64,000 nucleotides of DNA from Gammaproteobacteria bacterium (lineage in GTDB: Bacteria; Pseudomonadota; Gammaproteobacteria; DSM-16500), in the NCBI GenBank assembly GCA_031291175.1, contig JARLJO010000064.1, forward strand, positions 62,001-126,000. Direction: 5' to 3'. Numbering within the stretch: the first letter of the stretch is position 1; each line of letters starts with the position of its first letter. Both the position numbers and the translations under genes were made by a program. The notes under the pieces were generated by a model. It was not told the DNA's origin. It did no database searches and saw only the letters and a list, made by a program, of their open reading frames with translations. Below, piece by piece: positions 21,897 through 31,399 of this stretch.

Positions 21897-23393
21897 TCAG
21901 CCAAAGTTCGGCTTGAGTATAACCCTTGCTACCGCTTTTTTCCAACCTTGATATAAATGATCCCGCTGATCTTTTTGCATAGCGGGAACAAAAGTTGCGC
22001 TCGCTTGCCAAAGTTCTGAAATTTCGTCTAAGGATTGATAAACACCACTTTGTAAGCCCGCTAAAAAGACCGCTCCCAACGCACTGGTTTCAACACAAGC
22101 CGGGCGTTGCACGGGAATACCTAAGATATCCGTTAAAAACTGCAAGAACCAATTGTTTACTACCATGCCACCATCTACACGCATTGCCTCAAGGTGCGCC
22201 ACGCCATCTCGCTGCATACAACCTAACAAGTCATAACTTTGATAACAAACTGACTCAAGTCCCGCTCTGACAATATGAGCCAATTCGCTATTACGTGTTA
22301 AACCGAGGAGTGCTGCACGCGCATCAGGATCCCAATAAGGGGCACCTAACCCGGTAAAGGCAGGAACCAGATAAACACCGCCAGTATCAGGAACGCTCTT
22401 TGACAACTCCTCAGTCTCGCTGGCTGTTTTAATGATTTTCAGTGTGTCACGAAACCATTTCACTATCGTACCAGCAGAAAAAATACTTCCCTCTAACCCA
22501 TAAGTAACCTTTCGATCCAATCGGTAAGCCACCGTTGAGAGCAACTGATTGGCCGACTGCAAAACGGTTTTGCCTGTGTTCAAGAATACAAAACAACCTG
22601 TTCCATAAGTTATTTTTATCATCCCCGGATTAAAACAGGCTTGCCCTACCGTTGCTGCCTGTTGATCACCTGCCATAGCGGCAATAGCAACCGGACCACC
22701 CAGTAAACTTGCTTCAGTCTTACCAAAGTCTGCGGCATTATCCAAAACTGCAGGCAAAATCGCAGCAGGAATATCAAACGCTTCTAAAATATCTTTATCC
22801 CACTCTTGCGTATGAATATTAAATAATAGCGTTCTTGAAGCATTCGAGGCATCTGTCGCATGTGATTTTCCATCGGTCAAACGCCACAATAAAAAAGTAT
22901 CGACCGTGCCGAAAGCTAATTCGCCGCGCTCTGCGCGCTCACGTGCGTTAGGCACATTATCTAATAACCATCTTATTTTGCTTGCTGAAAAATAAGCATC
23001 TAACAACAAACCTGTTTTGGCTTGAAGCGAAGGAAATATTTTATGCTCTGTCATGGATTTGCAAAAGTCACCTGTTCTGCGATCTTGCCAAACGATTGCG
23101 CGATATATTGGTAGTCCCGTTTTTTTATCCCAAATAATCGTAGTTTCTCGCTGGTTTGAAATACCGATAGCGACGATGTCTTTGGCTGTAAGCGCAGCCA
23201 TTTTAAGCGCTGATTGACAACAAAGAAGCGTGTTAGACCACATCTCTTCAGGGTCTTGTTCAACCCATCCATCTTCTGGAAAATATTGTGTTAAATCGAT
23301 CTGATACTGGCTGATCACTTCACCTGCCCGATTAAAAATAATTGCGCGTGAACTGGTTGTACCTTGATCGATAGCAAGCAAATAAGTTGACAT
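21897..23393 (-). CDS. glpK: Glycerol kinase
   Basis: The 498-aa FGGY-family kinase makes glycerol 3-phosphate from glycerol and ATP. It begins MSTYLLAIDQGTTSSRAI, with the phosphate-binding DQGTTSSR. IGISNQRETTIIWD, the substrate region and GGMVVNNWFLQFLTDI are also seen. ATG 23393 is chosen because AGGA lies a few bases upstream; the frame can extend six codons further without support. It is divergent from glpD, so the two genes form a glycerol utilisation pair. No glpF or glpR is present in the window. Confidence 0.96.
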   Translation of the reverse strand: MSTYLLAIDQGTTSSRAIIFNRAGEVISQYQIDLTQYFPEDGWVEQDPEEMWSNTLLCCQSALKMAALTAKDIVAIGISNQRETTIIWDKKTGLPIYRAIVWQDRRTGDFCKSMTEHKIFPSLQAKTGLLLDAYFSASKIRWLLDNVPNARERAERGELAFGTVDTFLLWRLTDGKSHATDASNASRTLLFNIHTQEWDKDILEAFDIPAAILPAVLDNAADFGKTEASLLGGPVAIAAMAGDQQAATVGQACFNPGMIKITYGTGCFVFLNTGKTVLQSANQLLSTVAYRLDRKVTYGLEGSIFSAGTIVKWFRDTLKIIKTASETEELSKSVPDTGGVYLVPAFTGLGAPYWDPDARAALLGLTRNSELAHIVRAGLESVCYQSYDLLGCMQRDGVAHLEAMRVDGGMVVNNWFLQFLTDILGIPVQRPACVETSALGAVFLAGLQSGVYQSLDEISELWQASATFVPAMQKDQRDHLYQGWKKAVARVILKPNFG

Positions 23394-23557
23394 TATCCGT
23401 CCTAAAAACATGTTGCGATATGACAGTGATTAGCAGACCTAACTTTCCCATGCAACAAATTACAATATTCAGCTTCTTTGTACACTAAAAAAAATTTAGT
23501 TTTTTATGATATGCAGAGAAATGGTATAGTAAATCCCACTAGCAAAGCGAGGATAAC

Positions 23558-25045
23558 ATGGAAAAAGCATATTCAGACATCTTCATCATTGGCGGCGGTA
23601 TTAATGGTGTAGGCATTGCCGCTGACGCCTCGTTACGCGGCTTAACTGTCACCCTCGCTGAAAAAAACGACTTGGCAGGCGCAACATCATCAGCAAGCAG
23701 TAAATTAATTCACGGCGGCTTACGATACCTTGAAAGCTACGACTTCAAACTCGTGAGAGCTGCACTACAAGAGCGCGAAATATTATTAAAAAATGCACCG
23801 CATCTTATTTCCCCGCTTGAATTTATTTTACCGCACGAAAAACATTTGCGTCCCGCTTGGATGATTCGAATCGGTTTATTTTTATATGATCATTTAGCAT
23901 CACATCCCTCACTACCCAATGCCAAAAAAATTGACCTTGAAAATGACGCTCGTGGGAAAGCATTAAAAAATACATTTAAACTTGGCTTTTCCTATTATGA
24001 TTGCTTTGCAGATGATGCGCGATTAGTCATAGCCAATGCCATCGCTGCCAAAGAACATCATGCGAAAATTTTAACTCGAACCGAATGTATTTCCGCACAC
24101 TATGAGAATAATTTCTGGCGAATTGCCCTTAAAAAAACAACATCAAATGATACTTTCTATTGCCATGCCAAAGTATTAATAAACGCAGCAGGCCCATGGG
24201 TAGCTGAGGTACAAAAAAATATCATTCACACAGAGAACCCTTTTTCGATTGAACTGATCAAAGGCAGCCATATTACGGTGCCGAAACTCTATGAAGGAAA
24301 TTTTGCTTATATTTTGCAGAATGCCGATAACCGTATTGTATTTGCTATTCCTTTCCAAAATAAATTCACACTCATTGGCACAACCGATACTGCCTATACC
24401 GGCAATTTAGACAATGTCAAAATATCACCTGAAGAAGAAAAATATCTTTTAGAAACAGCTAATCATTATTTTAAAAAATCACTGACAAGCAAAGACATTA
24501 ACTGGTCTTATGCTGGCGTTCGTTGCTTACAACGTGAAGAGAAGCACAAGCTGTCAGAAGTTTCTCGGGATTACAAATTACAATTTTTGTCAAATCCCCC
24601 TTTACTGACCGTGGTCAGCGGAAAAGTCACCACTTACCGACGCCTTGCTAAAGAAGCCGTGGACTTGCTAGCACCTGTATTTCCAAATCTCCCCCCCTCA
24701 TCCACGGCCAATCAACCGCTGCCTGGTGGCGATCTTGGCACAAAACAGTTTGAGGATTTTTATCAGCAATTACAAAATCAATACAACTGGCTACCCAAAG
24801 AATTATTGTTTCGTTTTGCTAAAAGCTATGGCTCTCGCATTCACTTATTGTTACAGAACACGACCTCCCTCGCAGAAATGGGAGAAGAATTCGCACCAGG
24901 ACTATATCAAAAAGAAGTAGAATACCTGATCGAGCATGAATGGGCAGAAACCTCAGATGACATTTTATGGCGTCGCACCAAACTTGGGTTATTTTTCAAT
25001 GAAGTTGACAGGAAAAAACTCGAAAATTGGTTAGATATTTACTGA
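23558..25045 (+). CDS. glpD: Aerobic glycerol-3-phosphate dehydrogenase
   Basis: The 495-aa flavoprotein oxidises glycerol 3-phosphate to dihydroxyacetone phosphate at the inner membrane and feeds electrons to quinone. The FAD-binding motif IIGGGINGVGIAADASLRG is at the N terminus, followed by SSASSKLIHGGLRYLES and a C-terminal GlpD domain. GAGG lies 5 bases before the ATG. TATAGT (23525-23530) could be its -10 element, but its -35 is poor. The 164-base gap to glpK also holds an AT-rich inverted repeat (ACTAAA/TTTAGT), a possible operator. Confidence 0.95.
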   Translation: MEKAYSDIFIIGGGINGVGIAADASLRGLTVTLAEKNDLAGATSSASSKLIHGGLRYLESYDFKLVRAALQEREILLKNAPHLISPLEFILPHEKHLRPAWMIRIGLFLYDHLASHPSLPNAKKIDLENDARGKALKNTFKLGFSYYDCFADDARLVIANAIAAKEHHAKILTRTECISAHYENNFWRIALKKTTSNDTFYCHAKVLINAAGPWVAEVQKNIIHTENPFSIELIKGSHITVPKLYEGNFAYILQNADNRIVFAIPFQNKFTLIGTTDTAYTGNLDNVKISPEEEKYLLETANHYFKKSLTSKDINWSYAGVRCLQREEKHKLSEVSRDYKLQFLSNPPLLTVVSGKVTTYRRLAKEAVDLLAPVFPNLPPSSTANQPLPGGDLGTKQFEDFYQQLQNQYNWLPKELLFRFAKSYGSRIHLLLQNTTSLAEMGEEFAPGLYQKEVEYLIEHEWAETSDDILWRRTKLGLFFNEVDRKKLENWLDIY

Positions 25046-25109
25046 AAGACTTGTTATTGACTGTATTCCTGTTTATTCTTTTCCTAATGATTATTATTGG
25101 AGATATAAC

Positions 25110-25541
25110 ATGTTATTTAAAAGAACAGGTATTTTCAGCTCTTTTGTGCTGAGCGCCAGTTTATTAGCCCTGCCTATTGCAGCTCATGCTGATTTGACTA
25201 TTGTTAATAACACCGCTGAAAATTCCACCTCTATTATTAATGACGGAATCTGTTCAGCCGCCCCGGTTTTTGGTGAGTTTGGCGTTACCAAAGCTAAAAG
25301 CACCAATCAAGTCCCTCAAAAAACCTTGAACATTGCTTGCTTCTTTCATCCCACCAATTGCAAAGCAGATATTTATATGAACCCACCACCAGCACCAGGT
25401 CAAGGTGACTCCTGTAATGGCAGCCCTATTGCAACTGTCGTGATGAACATGAACTCTGGCATTACATCAATCAAGATGAGTGCGGGCTCTCCTTATAAAA
25501 TTTCAGCAAATGGGTTTTATTTAACTATTGATCCAATGTAA
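25110..25541 (+). CDS. Small secreted protein of unknown function
   Basis: The 143-aa product has a clear signal peptide (VLSASLLALPIAAHA) and a mature part of about 115 residues with four cysteines (GICSA, NIACFF, TNCKAD, DSCNG) that could form two disulfides. The mature part is rich in Asn, Ser and Thr with a short Pro run (MNPPPAPGQG). GGAG lies 7 bases upstream of the ATG. I do not recognise the family. It is followed by a strong terminator, so it is a single-gene unit or the end of a glpD transcript. Confidence 0.75.
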   Translation: MLFKRTGIFSSFVLSASLLALPIAAHADLTIVNNTAENSTSIINDGICSAAPVFGEFGVTKAKSTNQVPQKTLNIACFFHPTNCKADIYMNPPPAPGQGDSCNGSPIATVVMNMNSGITSIKMSAGSPYKISANGFYLTIDPM

Positions 25542-25565
25542 TTGACTACCAAACTTTAAAAAGAG

Positions 25566-25602
25566 ATACAGTATTTCGCGAAACGGGATGCTGTATTTTT
25601 TT
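25566..25602 (+). terminator. Strong intrinsic terminator
   Basis: The bases 25566-25578 and 25584-25596 form a 13-bp stem (ATACAGTATTTCG with CGGGATGCTGTAT, allowing G-U pairs) with a CGAAA loop, directly followed by a run of seven T (25596-25602). Confidence 0.85.
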
Positions 25603-25762
25603 ATGTCAGAATCTTTTATGGTTTTATCCTACATCAAACCATTTAATTATTCATGAGGCTAACTGATAAAGCGTTGGATTTTTTGGATAAGCTTCTTTAA
25701 TAAGAAATGAATCTAGCTTAATAATATGCTCTTGCAAGAGATGATGAAGAAGACAGAAGAAA

Positions 25763-25799
25763 AGTAGATGGAGACACATAAAGCTTGGCTCCATCTACT
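25763..25799 (-). terminator. Terminator of the fadL-like gene
   Basis: AGTAGATGGAG (25763-25773) and CTCCATCTACT (25789-25799) are a perfect 11-bp stem. On the minus strand it lies just past the stop at 25809 and is followed by TTTTCTTCT. Confidence 0.75.
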
Positions 25800-25808
25800 G
25801 AATTCGTT

Positions 25809-27188
25809 TTAAGCGATATCCCAAACAACTTGCGCGCCAATGACATCAGCACTTGCTTTAACACTGCCATTCGTTGATACAACCTGTCCACCAGTGACAA
25901 CGGGTGGCGGATTGATCTTGGCTGTACCTGACATGAATAAATGCGTCCAACCCAGATCGAATCCTAATGCTTTGCTTGCCTGATAATGACCACCCACGGC
26001 AATAGCTATGCGATCACCATCTGGAATTCTGACATCACGATAAGCATTTTTCACTGGCGTTTGGTCATAACCGAGACCGCCACGGAATGTAAACTTATCA
26101 GTCGCATAATAATCTGCACCCACTGAGAAGTTCCAGGTATTACGATAATGCGTTGGAACGCTCACTGTTGTATTCGGGCTAGGAACAGGTACGGGTCCAA
26201 AAATCGTCAATTCCGTGCTAGCCGAAGCCGCGTCGGCAATGCTTAAGCTTTGGAAAATGCTCCATTGCGTATAAATAGCTGTGCCCATTAAAGCCCATTT
26301 TGGATTTAATTGATGGAACAAACTTAAGGTAGTAGCAGCTGGCAAAGTGAGATGCGCATTAGCATAATTAGAAACAACGGCCCCTGGGGATCCTGTTGCT
26401 AAAGTATTAGCAAAATTGGCAATAGGCCCGACAAACTTACTGGTGCCACGAATATGATGTACTACTTGGGAATTATAAGTTAAACCCACACGTGTTGTTG
26501 GCCTAAAATGATAAAGAGCACCTAGATGAAATCCATAAGCTGTGTCCCAGCCTTTCGTTTTGCTATCGGTGTCGGTGCCGGTACCAATGGTACCCATTTG
26601 ATCAAACTCAGCGCCCATTCTTTGAATGTCTAAGCCCACACCAAAAGATAATTTATCATTAACGCTTACACCCAGAGATGGGCTGTAATCAATGACCTTT
26701 AATTCAGACAGCGTAGCAGCATAACGCAATGCTGTATTTCTGCCAAAATTGGTTTTTAAACCAAACGGCGCGGCCACACTGAGACCAAAGCCGAAATTTT
26801 TGCTAATGGGAGCCACATAATGGAAATCAGGAACCTGGCTGAAAGCACCGCCTTGCGCGACGGCCGACTGTGTTGGGCCAACAGGAAAAACACCCACACC
26901 CGGTACAATGATACCCGGTGAAACGGTGCCTGAATATTTTAAGGATGACATGATACCCACGTCACCTAAAATCATTTCTTGGTTTGTAAATTGTGTATTA
27001 CCAGCTGGGTTATAATAAGCAGTGCTCGCGTTATCTGTTACTGCTCGACCCGCATGATAATTGCCGACGCTTGCGCCATCTTGTTCGTATAATTGGAACG
27101 CAGCAGCCATGGCATTACTGGAAAGGCCAATTAATCCGCCTGCACACATCAGATGAAAAAGCTGCCGAATGGCAAATCGCTTAGTCAT
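25809..27188 (-). CDS. fadL: FadL/OMPP1 family outer-membrane fatty-acid transporter
   Basis: The 459-aa protein has a signal peptide (MCAGGLIGLSSNAMA) and the FadL-family N terminus of the mature protein (AFQLYEQDGASVGNYHAGRA), which plugs the barrel in E. coli FadL. The rest is a long beta barrel with repeated aromatic strands. It should pass long-chain fatty acids or other hydrophobic compounds across the outer membrane. AAGGAG lies 7 bases upstream of the ATG. It sits near fadJ, fadI and fadE, which supports a fatty-acid role. The exact substrate is not certain as the family also takes up aromatics. Confidence 0.85.
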   Translation of the reverse strand: MTKRFAIRQLFHLMCAGGLIGLSSNAMAAAFQLYEQDGASVGNYHAGRAVTDNASTAYYNPAGNTQFTNQEMILGDVGIMSSLKYSGTVSPGIIVPGVGVFPVGPTQSAVAQGGAFSQVPDFHYVAPISKNFGFGLSVAAPFGLKTNFGRNTALRYAATLSELKVIDYSPSLGVSVNDKLSFGVGLDIQRMGAEFDQMGTIGTGTDTDSKTKGWDTAYGFHLGALYHFRPTTRVGLTYNSQVVHHIRGTSKFVGPIANFANTLATGSPGAVVSNYANAHLTLPAATTLSLFHQLNPKWALMGTAIYTQWSIFQSLSIADAASASTELTIFGPVPVPSPNTTVSVPTHYRNTWNFSVGADYYATDKFTFRGGLGYDQTPVKNAYRDVRIPDGDRIAIAVGGHYQASKALGFDLGWTHLFMSGTAKINPPPVVTGGQVVSTNGSVKASADVIGAQVVWDIA

Positions 27189-27400
27189 GTATATTCTCCT
27201 TTAAATTTTCACCTTCCAACCAAAATACGCGAGCAAAGAAAAAACAGAACAAGCATAAGAAGTAATTTTTGTCGCTAATCTGTCAGATTATATGACATTC
27301 GGGTAAGGATACCCGATTCACATAACAAAACAATATTTTTTATTTAGGGTTATCTATTTGAAAAGGTACAATACGACAACTCAAATTCAGGAGATAAAAA

Positions 27401-27961
27401 ATGGCTGAAACCCTATCAACTATGTTGCCTTTAGGCACACAGGCACCCGACTTTACACTGGTTGACACCATCACAAATCAATCTCGATCGTTACAAGATT
27501 TAAAATCCAATACAGCAACAGTGATCATGTTTATTTGCAATCATTGTCCTTATGTCAAATTGATTCAAGCCAAACTCGTTGAAGTCGCAAAACACTATCA
27601 AAAAAATGATATTAGCTTCATTGCTATTAATTCCAATGACGTAAAAAATTATCCCGCCGATAGCCCTGATAAAATGAAAAGCGAAGCTTTAACGCTTGGC
27701 TATACTTTTCCTTATCTTTTTGATGAAACACAAGCTGTCGCCAAAGCCTATCATGCTGCCTGTACGCCGGATTTTTACATATTTGATAGCAAACTTGCTT
27801 GTGTCTATCGCGGAAGATTTGATGACGCCACACCGGGCAACCATCACACCGTCACCGGAAAAGACTTATCAGATGCTCTCGATAATATATTAGTGGGAAA
27901 AAGCATCAACCCTGATCAAAAAGCCAGTGTTGGCTGCAATATTAAATGGAAGAAAAACTAA
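27401..27961 (+). CDS. Thioredoxin-fold redoxin (AhpC/TSA-like)
   Basis: The 186-aa soluble protein begins LGTQAPDFTLVDT, the usual peroxiredoxin/redoxin start, and has FICNHCPYVKLIQ with a CxxC pair near residue 48, then the family cis-Pro region ACTPDFYIFD. This places it in the group often annotated as thioredoxin family protein next to peroxiredoxins. The CxxC suggests a disulfide reductase rather than a classic one-Cys peroxidase. There is no signal peptide. CAGGAG lies 7 bases upstream of the ATG. The partner is unknown. Confidence 0.82.
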   Translation: MAETLSTMLPLGTQAPDFTLVDTITNQSRSLQDLKSNTATVIMFICNHCPYVKLIQAKLVEVAKHYQKNDISFIAINSNDVKNYPADSPDKMKSEALTLGYTFPYLFDETQAVAKAYHAACTPDFYIFDSKLACVYRGRFDDATPGNHHTVTGKDLSDALDNILVGKSINPDQKASVGCNIKWKKN

Positions 27962-27976
27962 GAATAGCATGTGATC

Positions 27977-28009
27977 TTCGAGTGAATAAGGAAACCTGAT
28001 TCACTCGAA
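27977..28009. terminator. Bidirectional terminator
   Basis: TTCGAGTGAAT (27977-27987) and ATTCACTCGAA (27999-28009) are a perfect 11-bp stem between two convergent genes (stops at 27961 and 28022). The plus side is followed by TTTATTTT. Confidence 0.7.
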
Positions 28010-28021
28010 TAACACTTTATT

Positions 28022-30070
28022 TTAAGCTTCCGTTGTTGTATCCCACTCTTTTAATGATTGAGCTTTACCGCCACGTGCTTGTGTTTGTTTCACAAATTGC
28101 TCATATAACTCATGAATCCCTTGTGATTTAGCATAATGAATTGGACCACCTCTGAAAGGCGCAAAGCCGGTTCCAAAAATCATACCTGCATCTAGCAAAT
28201 CAGAATCCGCAACAACGCCTTCGCTTAGACAAGCAAATGCTTCGTTTAACATGCATAAAATTAAACGATCGGAAATTTCTTTCAGTGGTTTGCTATAAGT
28301 TGGCATTGCGGGCTTAACCATTTTGCCATTTTTATATTGATAAAAACCGCTGCCTGTTTTACGTCCTAACTTGCCTTTTTCAACCAGTGACACCAAACGA
28401 GGTGGGATCGTCATATTAGGGAAATATTGATTAAGATGCTTGGCAACAGATAAGCAAATATCTAAGCCAACCGCATCACCTAAAGCAATCGGACCCATTG
28501 GCATACCGAAATCCGTCATTGCTTTATCAATCACTGGCGCTGGCACGCCTTCGTCTAACATATCCACTGCCTCTAAAAGATATGGCATCAGAATGCGGTT
28601 AACCAGGAATCCAGGACTGCTTTTCACAGGCAAGGGCAAACGATCCAAACTACGCACAAAGCTAATGGCTTTATCAACAATTAGTGGATCGGTTCTATTC
28701 CCTTTCACCACTTCAACCAATAACATTTTTGAGACAGGATTGAAGAAATGGATACCCACTAAACGTTCTGGAGTCTGTAGCACGGTATTAATATCATCTA
28801 ACGGAATGCTAGAGGTATTCGTTGCTAATATGGCAGTGGGTTTTGCCAATCTTTCCACTTTCTTAAACGTTTCCTGTTTTGCTGTTAAATCTTCATAAAT
28901 AGCTTCGATAATGACATCCGCTTTTGGAATACCATATCCTTCAACGTCAGGAATCAAACGATCCATGACTCTTTGAATCAGGTACGGTTCTTTTAGCTTC
29001 GCTTTACACAATGCAAAAGCACGCTTTATTGCAGGCGCAATAAACTTGGGCTCACGATCCTGTAATGTAACAGTCATACCTTGAAATGCACACCATGCAG
29101 CAATATCACCACCCATGGTACCCGCACCAATCACGTGTACGTGTTGTGGTGCGAAACGGGTGTCATTACCCAAACCTTTTAAACGCTCTTGCAGATAGAA
29201 TACACGCACCAGATTTTGACTGGTTTCGCTAAAAAATAATTTACCGCAATCACGCGCTTCTCTTGCAAAAGGTTCTGCACCCTTCACGCCAAAACGTTCC
29301 CAGTTATCTAACACATGATAAGGCGCTGGATAGTGCTCAGGATTCGCTTTTGCACGCAATTGTTTGCGCATAAACTGCATCAGGATACGACGCATTACTG
29401 TCGAGTTAGTGAGATTCTGTATAAATGTCGCTTGATGGCGCTTTGGTTTTTGTGTCGCATAATATTTTGCTGCTGTCACCAAATGACGCTTTGGTACAGC
29501 TGCATCAACAAAACCAATTTTCGCTGCGACTTTACCGGTCACCGTGCCACCCGATAAAATTAAATTCATCGCTTGAGGTGCGCCAATCAATCGAGGCAAA
29601 CGTACTGTACCACCCCAACCTGGATGAATACCCAATTTCACTTCAGGCAAACCGAGTCGTGTTTTAGGACCATCTTCAGCTACGCGATAATGACAAGCCA
29701 AAGCAAGTTCTAAACCACCACCCACGCAAAAGCCATCAATCATAGCGACAACGGGTATTTTTAATGCTTCTATGCGTGAATAAATTGCCTGTCCACGCTG
29801 CAATAAAGAAACCGCTTCATCGATATCTTTAAACTGATTAAACTGGCTAATATCAGCGCCAGCAATGAATCCCGTTTTTTTAGCGGAGGCTATAATCACA
29901 CCTTTGTGATCTTTATCTTCTGATAATAAGTCGATAATACTGGATAACTCTTCCATGACTTCTCGGTCCATGGTGTTAACCTTAGAATCTTTCTTATCAA
30001 AATAAATCCATAAAATTTCATCAACGCCTGTTTCTAAACGCCAGTGTTTGTAAGTTTGCATCCTGCTCAT
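28022..30070 (-). CDS. fadJ: Fatty-acid oxidation complex alpha subunit (enoyl-CoA hydratase / 3-hydroxyacyl-CoA dehydrogenase)
   Basis: The 682-aa bifunctional protein has an N-terminal crotonase domain with the oxyanion and Glu regions GFCVGGGLELALACHYRVA and GLPEVKLGIHPGWGG. A dehydrogenase domain follows with the NAD motif VIGAGTMGGDIAAWCAF and HFFNPVSKM, then a duplicated C-terminal domain. It carries out the middle steps of beta-oxidation and forms a complex with the thiolase encoded just upstream, with which it overlaps by 4 bases. Size and thiolase length fit FadJ/FadI rather than FadB/FadA. Confidence 0.93.
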   Translation of the reverse strand: MSRMQTYKHWRLETGVDEILWIYFDKKDSKVNTMDREVMEELSSIIDLLSEDKDHKGVIIASAKKTGFIAGADISQFNQFKDIDEAVSLLQRGQAIYSRIEALKIPVVAMIDGFCVGGGLELALACHYRVAEDGPKTRLGLPEVKLGIHPGWGGTVRLPRLIGAPQAMNLILSGGTVTGKVAAKIGFVDAAVPKRHLVTAAKYYATQKPKRHQATFIQNLTNSTVMRRILMQFMRKQLRAKANPEHYPAPYHVLDNWERFGVKGAEPFAREARDCGKLFFSETSQNLVRVFYLQERLKGLGNDTRFAPQHVHVIGAGTMGGDIAAWCAFQGMTVTLQDREPKFIAPAIKRAFALCKAKLKEPYLIQRVMDRLIPDVEGYGIPKADVIIEAIYEDLTAKQETFKKVERLAKPTAILATNTSSIPLDDINTVLQTPERLVGIHFFNPVSKMLLVEVVKGNRTDPLIVDKAISFVRSLDRLPLPVKSSPGFLVNRILMPYLLEAVDMLDEGVPAPVIDKAMTDFGMPMGPIALGDAVGLDICLSVAKHLNQYFPNMTIPPRLVSLVEKGKLGRKTGSGFYQYKNGKMVKPAMPTYSKPLKEISDRLILCMLNEAFACLSEGVVADSDLLDAGMIFGTGFAPFRGGPIHYAKSQGIHELYEQFVKQTQARGGKAQSLKEWDTTTEA

Positions 30071-31377
30071 AGCATCACCTCAGAAACATTTTCAATTAAC
30101 ATTGCGCCACCCTGACCACCACCTATGCAAATTGTGGCAACGCCTCTTTTTGCTTGTTTACGTTTTAAAATTTGCGCCAAATTCAATACGATTCGCGCGC
30201 CACTTGCACCTACCGGATGACCCAATGCAACCGCACCCCCATCCACGTTTAAACGGGCAGGATCGATGCGTCCAAAAGCTTTTTCCAAGCCTAGATATTG
30301 ACGGCAATAGTTATCATCTTCCCAGGCAGCAACACAACCTAATACTTGCGCCGCAAACGCTTCGTTGATTTCCCAATAGTCGATATCTTCCATAATCAAA
30401 CCATAACGCTTTAATAATGCAGTAGACGCATAAACAGGACCTAAGCCCATTTCAGCTGGATCCAAACCTGCCCATGCGGTATCAACAATGCGTGCCAAAA
30501 CAGGTAATTGATATTTTTTGACAGCTTCTTTACTGGCAAGCAATAACAGAGCTGCACCATCTGTGACCTGTGAGCTGTTACCCGCTGTTACGCTTCCAAA
30601 TTTTTTATCAAAAATGGGTTTGAGTGTAGCTAATTTTTCGAGTGTGGTATCTCGACGCACGCCATCATCCGCGACATAAGTATTACCGCTATAATCATAA
30701 GCCGCTAATACTTCATTCAATAAATGATTATCTTGCGCAGCCGCCACACGGCGATGACTTTCTAACGCAAACGCATCCATTTCTGCACGGGTAATACCAA
30801 AACGGTAAGCCACGTTTTCGGCGGTTTGACCCATGGATAAATTGACTATTGGATCGGTTAGCCCTTTCAGTAAAGCAATAACAGGCGCCAAATCAGACGG
30901 CCTGAACTTTGCCATTGCTTTTAATTTAGCAGGAATGCCTTTTGCAGCGGAATAACCGGAAAACCAATTCACCATGCCGTTATTATACAATAGCGGTGCG
31001 CGGCTCATGGCTTCTGTTCCACCCGCCAACATCATTTCGTGGCGACCGGAAGCTATATCTTTAACGGCGCTATCTAGTGCTTGCATACCGGATGCACAGT
31101 TACGTTGTACGGTCCAAGCTGGCATGTCTTTACCGCAACCCAGACGCAATGCAATCACGCGTGCAATGTTTGCCTCTTCGGTACTTGGCATCATGCAACC
31201 AATCACCACTTCGTCTAATTCATGTGGTGAAAATGGCTGCCTAGCTAACAATTCTCTACCCGCATTAATTGCCAAATCTGATGCTGAAAACGGTCCGGGC
31301 TTGCCGCGCACTTTTAAGAAAGGTGTGCGTGAACCATCGACTATATAGACATCGCGTTTCGTATTTTTCATATCCAT
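30067..31377 (-). CDS. fadI: Acetyl-CoA C-acyltransferase (3-ketoacyl-CoA thiolase)
   Basis: The 436-aa thiolase has the acylated Cys in QRNCASGMQALDSAV, the NEAFAAQ region, the catalytic His in GGAVALGHPVGASG and the second Cys in CIGGGQGG. It releases acetyl-CoA in the last step of beta-oxidation. The length equals that of E. coli FadI. It lies 22 bases after fadE and overlaps fadJ by 4 bases, so fadE-fadI-fadJ is one operon. Confidence 0.94.
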   Translation of the reverse strand: MDMKNTKRDVYIVDGSRTPFLKVRGKPGPFSASDLAINAGRELLARQPFSPHELDEVVIGCMMPSTEEANIARVIALRLGCGKDMPAWTVQRNCASGMQALDSAVKDIASGRHEMMLAGGTEAMSRAPLLYNNGMVNWFSGYSAAKGIPAKLKAMAKFRPSDLAPVIALLKGLTDPIVNLSMGQTAENVAYRFGITRAEMDAFALESHRRVAAAQDNHLLNEVLAAYDYSGNTYVADDGVRRDTTLEKLATLKPIFDKKFGSVTAGNSSQVTDGAALLLLASKEAVKKYQLPVLARIVDTAWAGLDPAEMGLGPVYASTALLKRYGLIMEDIDYWEINEAFAAQVLGCVAAWEDDNYCRQYLGLEKAFGRIDPARLNVDGGAVALGHPVGASGARIVLNLAQILKRKQAKRGVATICIGGGQGGAMLIENVSEVML

Positions 31378-31399
31378 TGTTGCTCATCCCTATAACTGA

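Noticed and set aside
21832-22011. N-terminal extension of the barrel protein
   Set aside because: It overlaps glpK, and the signal peptide with a good SD starts at 21831, so the upstream frame is chance.
28440-28898. 152-aa plus-strand frame opposite fadJ
   Set aside because: It is antisense to conserved FadJ sequence and has no ribosome site. It is a long shadow frame typical of this codon use.
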